Shown here one piece after another: positions 60,529 through 64,000 of a DNA stretch of 64,000 nucleotides; the stretch's first letter is position 1, and each line of letters opens with the position of its first letter. The stretch lies in the NCBI RefSeq assembly GCF_011765465.1, contig NZ_CP050265.1, positions 496,001 through 560,000 of the forward strand, read 5' to 3'. This stretch comes from Erythrobacter sp. Its GTDB lineage: Bacteria > Pseudomonadota > Alphaproteobacteria > Sphingomonadales > Sphingomonadaceae. The notes below the pieces were generated by a model. The model had not been told where the DNA came from. It made no database searches and saw only the letters and a program-made list of their open reading frames with translations. A program made the position numbers and the translations under genes.

Positions 60529-61529
60529 GCGGCAGCGGGGCGCCGGTTCAGGGGAATCCTTGCGGAGAAGGCGCCTTCGGTTCCGGAAGTTGCGGGCATT
60601 TCCCCGCGCCACGTCGCTGCCCGGCTGGGGACCACCATGATCGGCACGCTTGCGTGATCGAGCAGATAGGCGGCGGTGCTTCCCAGCGCCATGTTCTCGC
60701 ACGTCTTCACGCCCTGCCCGCGCGCGGAGAGCACGACGAGGCCCGGCCGCTCTTCGGCCATGAGGCGATCAAGGCAGGCACGCGGATCGCCCTTGAGACA
60801 GCGGCTGCGGGCCGAAATCCCCTCGGCCTGCAGCCGGCGCAGCGCGGCTTCGAGGAATTCGCAGGCCGCCCGTTCGTTGCGGCGATCGATCTGCCGTTCG
60901 AGCTCGAGATCGCCTATTCCGGGCGGCCCGAATTCCTCGATTCCCGCAGACGGAATGACATGGGCGAGCAACAGCTCGCCCGCTGCCATGCGCGCGATCG
61001 CCCGCGCGCGCGAAAGCGCCGTGTCGGCGAATCTCGACCCGTCGAGAGGCACCATCACGCGCATCCGTCCGGCGGGCTCGGAGAAATCACGCGAAGGGAC
61101 GACCAGCAGTCCGCCCGCACCCCGCTCGAGAAGGGCACCCGAAAGATGGCCGCTGTCCCCCGACCTCGATGACCCGATGATCACGATATCGGGGTCGAGC
61201 GCGGCGCATTGTTCGGCAAGGGCTGTCTGCCACTGGCCCTCGCGGATGGTGATTTCGATCGTCCCGGGAGAATCCTCGACCGATGCCGCGAGATCCTCGA
61301 GGAAACGGCGCGCGCGGCTTCGGCTGAGGTGCCATTCGAGCGGGTCGGGAAGCTGGTGCGCCGGAAGGTCGCCTTCCATGGCATGGAAGAAGACCAGCGG
61401 CCGGCCGGTCTGCTTTGCGAAAAGGGCGGCCATGCGCGCGACCGGCCCCGAGCGGGGCGAGAGGTCGAGGCACGCGAGGATCGGGGCGGGCTCCTTGCGA
61501 AGCACCGGAAGAGGAGATGGTCTGGACAT
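60525..61529 (-). CDS. Tandem universal stress protein (two UspA domains)
   Basis: Protein of 334 aa. The first Usp domain (about 12-150) opens with APILACLDLSPRSGPVARMAA and includes VIIGSSRSGDSGHLSGALLERGAGGLLVVPS, the G-X2-G-X9-G-S ATP signature in relaxed form. The second (about 155-310) opens RMRVMVPLDGSRFADTALSRA and has VVLSARGQGVKTCENMALGSTAAYLLDHASVPIMVVP. A 25-residue tail follows. Start ATG at 61529. It is translationally coupled to the ndvB-like gene. A diverged copy of the island motif is 66 bases upstream. Confidence 0.9.
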   Translation of the reverse strand: MSRPSPLPVLRKEPAPILACLDLSPRSGPVARMAALFAKQTGRPLVFFHAMEGDLPAHQLPDPLEWHLSRSRARRFLEDLAASVEDSPGTIEITIREGQWQTALAEQCAALDPDIVIIGSSRSGDSGHLSGALLERGAGGLLVVPSRDFSEPAGRMRVMVPLDGSRFADTALSRARAIARMAAGELLLAHVIPSAGIEEFGPPGIGDLELERQIDRRNERAACEFLEAALRRLQAEGISARSRCLKGDPRACLDRLMAEERPGLVVLSARGQGVKTCENMALGSTAAYLLDHASVPIMVVPSRAATWRGEMPATSGTEGAFSARIPLNRRPAAA

Positions 61530-61593
61530 TTCGGGACACCTTGGCGCTGGATCGACGGGTCTCCAATTCAGTCCGACGACGCCTGTGCGCGGT

Positions 61594-61609
61594 ATCCGCA
61601 AACTTACGG
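61594..61609 (-). promoter_or_regulatory. Diverged candidate operator upstream of the Usp - ndvB unit
   Basis: On the minus strand CCGTAAGTTTGCGGAT matches the island motif at CCGTAA, TT and CG. It also resembles the half-site GTAAGT reported for FixJ in rhizobia. It is about 70 bases before the Usp start. Confidence 0.4.
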
Positions 61610-61641
61610 GGAAGGGCCCTTCCAGCGCGCGCCCGGACAGG

Positions 61642-62397
61642 TCAGGGACCGCTTGCCTGACCGAGGTAGCGGGCGAGCGCGCGTTCATCGTGCAGCATTT
61701 CTTCCGGGCTTCCTGCGAAAGCGATCCTGCCCTCGTCGAGCAGGTAGCAGCGGTCGATCACGGCCATCGTCTCCCGGACATTCTGGTCGGTGATGAGGAT
61801 CGCCACCCCGCGTTGCCTGACCTGCACGATGAGCTCCCCGATGCTGGCGACGGCAAGCGGGTCGATACCCTTGAGCGGCTCGTCGAGGAGGAGCACCGAG
61901 GGATCGAGCGCGAGAGCCCGCGCGACTTCGCAGCGACGACGCTCGCCCCCGGAAAGCGAGGTCGCCCGGCGGTCCCTCAGATGCGCGATGCCGAGATCGG
62001 ACAGCAGTTCTTCCAGCCTTTGCGAGCGGGCTTCCCCGTCCGGCTCGACGATCTCCAGGCTCGCCAGGATGTTGTCCGCCACGCTGAGGCCGCGATAGAT
62101 CGAAGGCTGTTCGGGCAGGTAGCCGAGGCCCAGCAGCGCGCGGCGGTAGAATGGCAGGCGGGATACGTCCTTTCCGTGCAGGACCACGCGCCCGCTGTCG
62201 CAGCGCAGCAGGCCGAGGACGCAGTGAAAGGCGACGGTCTTGCCCGCTCCGTCGCGGCCGAACAGCCCGACCGCCTCGCCCGAAGCAACCGAGAGGGTAA
62301 GTCCCGTCAAAACGGGTCGGGCACCGAAAGCCTTGTGGATGTCGATCACGTCGAGGACTGTCTCGGCGGGCGGTGGTGTTCCTCCCGGCGGCTTCAT
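61642..62397 (-). CDS. ABC transporter ATPase, LptB-like
   Basis: ATPase of 251 aa. Walker A is GRDGAGKT (47-54; LptB normally has GPNGAGKT), the signature LSGGERRRCEVARAL, Walker B VLLLDEPLKGIDPLA, and the LITDQNVRETMAVIDRCYLL segment is a close match to LptB's LITDHNVRET. The ordinary LptB partners LptF/G/C are not nearby. Its ATG overlaps by four bases the stop of the LolD-type ATPase gene, so it is in the same operon as that ATPase and the MacB/LolC-type permease. Probably a paralogue with a changed role. Confidence 0.88.
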   Translation of the reverse strand: MKPPGGTPPPAETVLDVIDIHKAFGARPVLTGLTLSVASGEAVGLFGRDGAGKTVAFHCVLGLLRCDSGRVVLHGKDVSRLPFYRRALLGLGYLPEQPSIYRGLSVADNILASLEIVEPDGEARSQRLEELLSDLGIAHLRDRRATSLSGGERRRCEVARALALDPSVLLLDEPLKGIDPLAVASIGELIVQVRQRGVAILITDQNVRETMAVIDRCYLLDEGRIAFAGSPEEMLHDERALARYLGQASGP

Positions 62398-63110
62398 CCG
62401 GTGCACGCTGCGGTGTCGTTTTCGCGCCGGTCGATGATCCGCTCGATCCGACCGTCGAGCATTTCGACCTGAAGGTCGGCCCCGCCTGCAATGTCCATGT
62501 CGTGCGTCACGCAGATCACCGCGCGCTGCTCGTCATGGGCGAGATGGTGGAGCGTCTCGACCACGCGCGCGGAATTGCGGCTGTCGAGATTGCCGGTGGG
62601 CTCGTCGCACAGCACGACCAGCGGATCGTTCGCCAGCGAGCGCGCTATCGCGACGCGCTGGCGTTCGCCGCCGGACAAGTGGCTCGGCAGGCGCGTTGCC
62701 TTGTCCGCGATGCCGAGTTCTTCGAGCAGGTCCATCGCGCGCGTCCGGGCCTGCTCGCGCGAGATGCGCCCCAGTCGCTCCATCGGCAGGCGGACATTCT
62801 CGAGCGCGGTGAATTCGGGCAGCAGGAAATGGAACTGGAAGACGAAGCCGAAGCGTTCGAGGCGCAGCCGGGCAAGGGCGTCGCCCGACAGGTCGCTTAC
62901 CGCGCGCCCCTCGACGAAGATCTCGCCCGAAGTCGGGCGGTCGAGCAGGCCCAGCAGGTAAAGCAGCGAGGACTTGCCGCATCCCGACGGGCCGACGATC
63001 GCGGTGAAAGCGCCGCTCGGCGCGCGAAGCGTCGCATCGCGCACCAGCACGACCTCGCGTTCGCCCGCAAGGACGCGGCCGACTCCGCGCGCTTCGAGGA
63101 CCGCGCTCAT
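62394..63110 (-). CDS. ABC transporter ATPase, LolD/MacB type
   Basis: ATPase of 238 aa. Walker A GPSGCGKS (40-47), LLYLLGLLDRPTSGEIFVEG, FVFQFHFLLPEFTALENV (Q-loop), LSGGERQRVAIARSL and Walker B LVVLCDEPTGNLD are typical of the LolD/FtsE/MacB group. It serves the permease gene immediately upstream, whose stop overlaps its start by four bases. Likely job: powering a mechanotransmission-type exporter of lipoproteins, peptides or small molecules. Confidence 0.92.
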   Translation of the reverse strand: MSAVLEARGVGRVLAGEREVVLVRDATLRAPSGAFTAIVGPSGCGKSSLLYLLGLLDRPTSGEIFVEGRAVSDLSGDALARLRLERFGFVFQFHFLLPEFTALENVRLPMERLGRISREQARTRAMDLLEELGIADKATRLPSHLSGGERQRVAIARSLANDPLVVLCDEPTGNLDSRNSARVVETLHHLAHDEQRAVICVTHDMDIAGGADLQVEMLDGRIERIIDRRENDTAACTG

Positions 63111-64000
63111 GTCGATCCGCGCAGGATCTCGACCGGGTCGACGCTCGCCGCCTTGCGCGCCGGCAGCCACGCGGCAAGCGCCCCGGCAAGGAAGGAGGCT
63201 CCCGCCGCGATCGCGTATTGCCGGGGCGAGCGGTCCATCGGGATGCGCTCGACATCGCCCCCGACCGGGAATTCGAGCGTGCCGAGCAGGGCCATCAACC
63301 CCGTCCCCAGCGCCCAGCCGAAAACCACGCCGACCGCTGCGAGCAGCACCCCTTCGACGACGAACACCGCCTGCAGGTCGCCTGCCGAAAAGCCGATCGA
63401 GCGCATGATCGCGATGTCGCGGCGCTTGTCGGAAACGCTGTTCGAAACCACGGTGTAGATGCCGAAACTCGCCACCAGCAGGATCGCGGCGACCACCGAA
63501 TACATAATGACATTGCGCGTCACCAGCAGCGAGAGGATGTCGGCGGAGCGCTCCTGCCAGCTCTGCGCCTTGTATCCGAACCGCTCCTCGAGCCGCGCCG
63601 CGAAGGCTTCCGCTTCGTAAGGGTCGGACAGGCGGATGCCGATCCGGTTGATGACATGGGGCCGTTCGAGCAGGGCCTGTGCCTCGCGCACGAGGACATA
63701 GCCGGTGTTGGGGCCGAGCTGGGCGCGGCCGCGCTTGAACAGCCCCGCGATCCGCATCGTGCGCACATTGCCCGAAGCCGCGGTCGCCGCGACGACATCG
63801 CCCATCCCCAGCCCGAGCCGCTCGGCCAGTTCCTCGCCGATGATGATCCCGCCCTGCACGGTTTCGAGATTCCGGAGGCTGCCTTCGCGCAGCTGGTCGG
63901 CGATGGTGCTGATCTGCGCTTCGATCGCGGGGTCCACGCCGATGATCGCGATCGCCTCGTCCTGTCCGCCGAGCCTGAGCGTCGCGCCGCCCGTGAGGCT
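63107..64000 (-). CDS. ABC transporter permease, MacB/FtsX/LolC type (N-terminus beyond the window)
   Basis: At least 298 residues; the start lies past base 64000. It has a periplasmic MacB_PCD-like domain (ending GYKAQSWQERSADILSLL) and three C-terminal transmembrane helices of the FtsX domain (IMYSVVAAILLVASFGIYTVVSNSVSDKRRDIAIMRSIGFSAGDLQAVF in the first two-thirds), closing AAWLPARKAASVDPVEILRGS. The RDIAIMRSIG and PARKAASVDPVEILR motifs are diagnostic. It forms an operon with the LolD-type and LptB-like ATPase genes. The substrate is unknown. Confidence 0.9.
   Translation of the reverse strand, partial: SLTGGATLRLGGQDEAIAIIGVDPAIEAQISTIADQLREGSLRNLETVQGGIIIGEELAERLGLGMGDVVAATAASGNVRTMRIAGLFKRGRAQLGPNTGYVLVREAQALLERPHVINRIGIRLSDPYEAEAFAARLEERFGYKAQSWQERSADILSLLVTRNVIMYSVVAAILLVASFGIYTVVSNSVSDKRRDIAIMRSIGFSAGDLQAVFVVEGVLLAAVGVVFGWALGTGLMALLGTLEFPVGGDVERIPMDRSPRQYAIAAGASFLAGALAAWLPARKAASVDPVEILRGST

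Noticed and set aside
54901..60657. Two long plus-strand open frames (over 800 and 1000 codons) opposite the ndvB-like gene
   Set aside because: Same antisense effect; products are repetitive in Arg, Ala, Gly and Glu without domains, whereas the minus strand encodes a clear NdvB.
1..64000. tRNA, rRNA, CRISPR array, insertion sequence or prophage
   Set aside because: Reading both strands showed no cloverleaf-like tRNA, no rRNA segments, no regularly spaced direct repeats and no transposase, integrase or phage structural genes.

Overview
The window is a high-GC chromosomal segment, dense in genes with short gaps. Gene order (smc - two DsbA-like genes - DUF721 - mutY; miaB - phoH - ybeY - corC; rimI - tsaB), codon usage and protein style point to an alphaproteobacterium of the Sphingomonadales, most likely Erythrobacteraceae. 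This assignment is inferred from synteny and family resemblance, not from a marker gene. I see no rRNA, tRNA, prophage, transposase or CRISPR.

Layout. 1-9.8 kb: chromosome and envelope housekeeping (smc 5' end, DsbA-like oxidoreductases, DUF721, mutY, a serine hydrolase, nudC, a FrnE-like protein, small membrane proteins, HdeD, an SDR). 9.9-17.3 kb: mgtE, a cyclophilin and the miaB-phoH-ybeY-corC block, which is broken between phoH and ybeY by about 1.35 kb carrying an AT-richer methyltransferase gene. 17.4-22.9 kb: a LysR regulator, an acyltransferase, a Fur-family gene, a MucR-type regulator, rimI-tsaB, a nitroreductase and a NifU-like scaffold. 23-34.4 kb: a large M16 peptidase, class II DAHP synthase, the ergothioneine pair egtB-egtD, a renalase-like flavoprotein, an SDR and a HerA-like ATPase.

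35.5-42.4 kb is the most novel block. A LuxR-type regulator precedes seven co-oriented genes for exported proteins. Two contain the GNxGVNxAAGxxNQQxN repeat; the others are a C39-type peptidase, a protein with a weak repeat, a peptidoglycan-binding protein and a coiled-coil outer-membrane beta-barrel. Order and content parallel the Pseudomonas Fap functional-amyloid operon (B-C-D-E-F), so I read it as a divergent alphaproteobacterial Fap-like system. A perfect 11-bp hairpin lies between the putative major subunit and the peptidase gene.

42.5-64 kb is a stress island around a FixL-FixJ pair. FixL keeps the heme-PAS histidine and arginine at the spacing of the known O2 sensor. The surrounding genes are hsp20, three Usp domains in two genes, BON, phosphoribosyltransferase, dienelactone-hydrolase-like, erythromycin-esterase-like, CBS, host-attachment-like, a degenerate receiver, a 2730-aa cyclic-glucan-synthase-like NdvB and an ABC exporter with two different ATPases. 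The content resembles the mycobacterial DosR dormancy regulon. A shared sequence (TTCCGTA-N3-TTAC and variants) lies 50-110 nt upstream of several of these transcription units and could be the FixJ operator.
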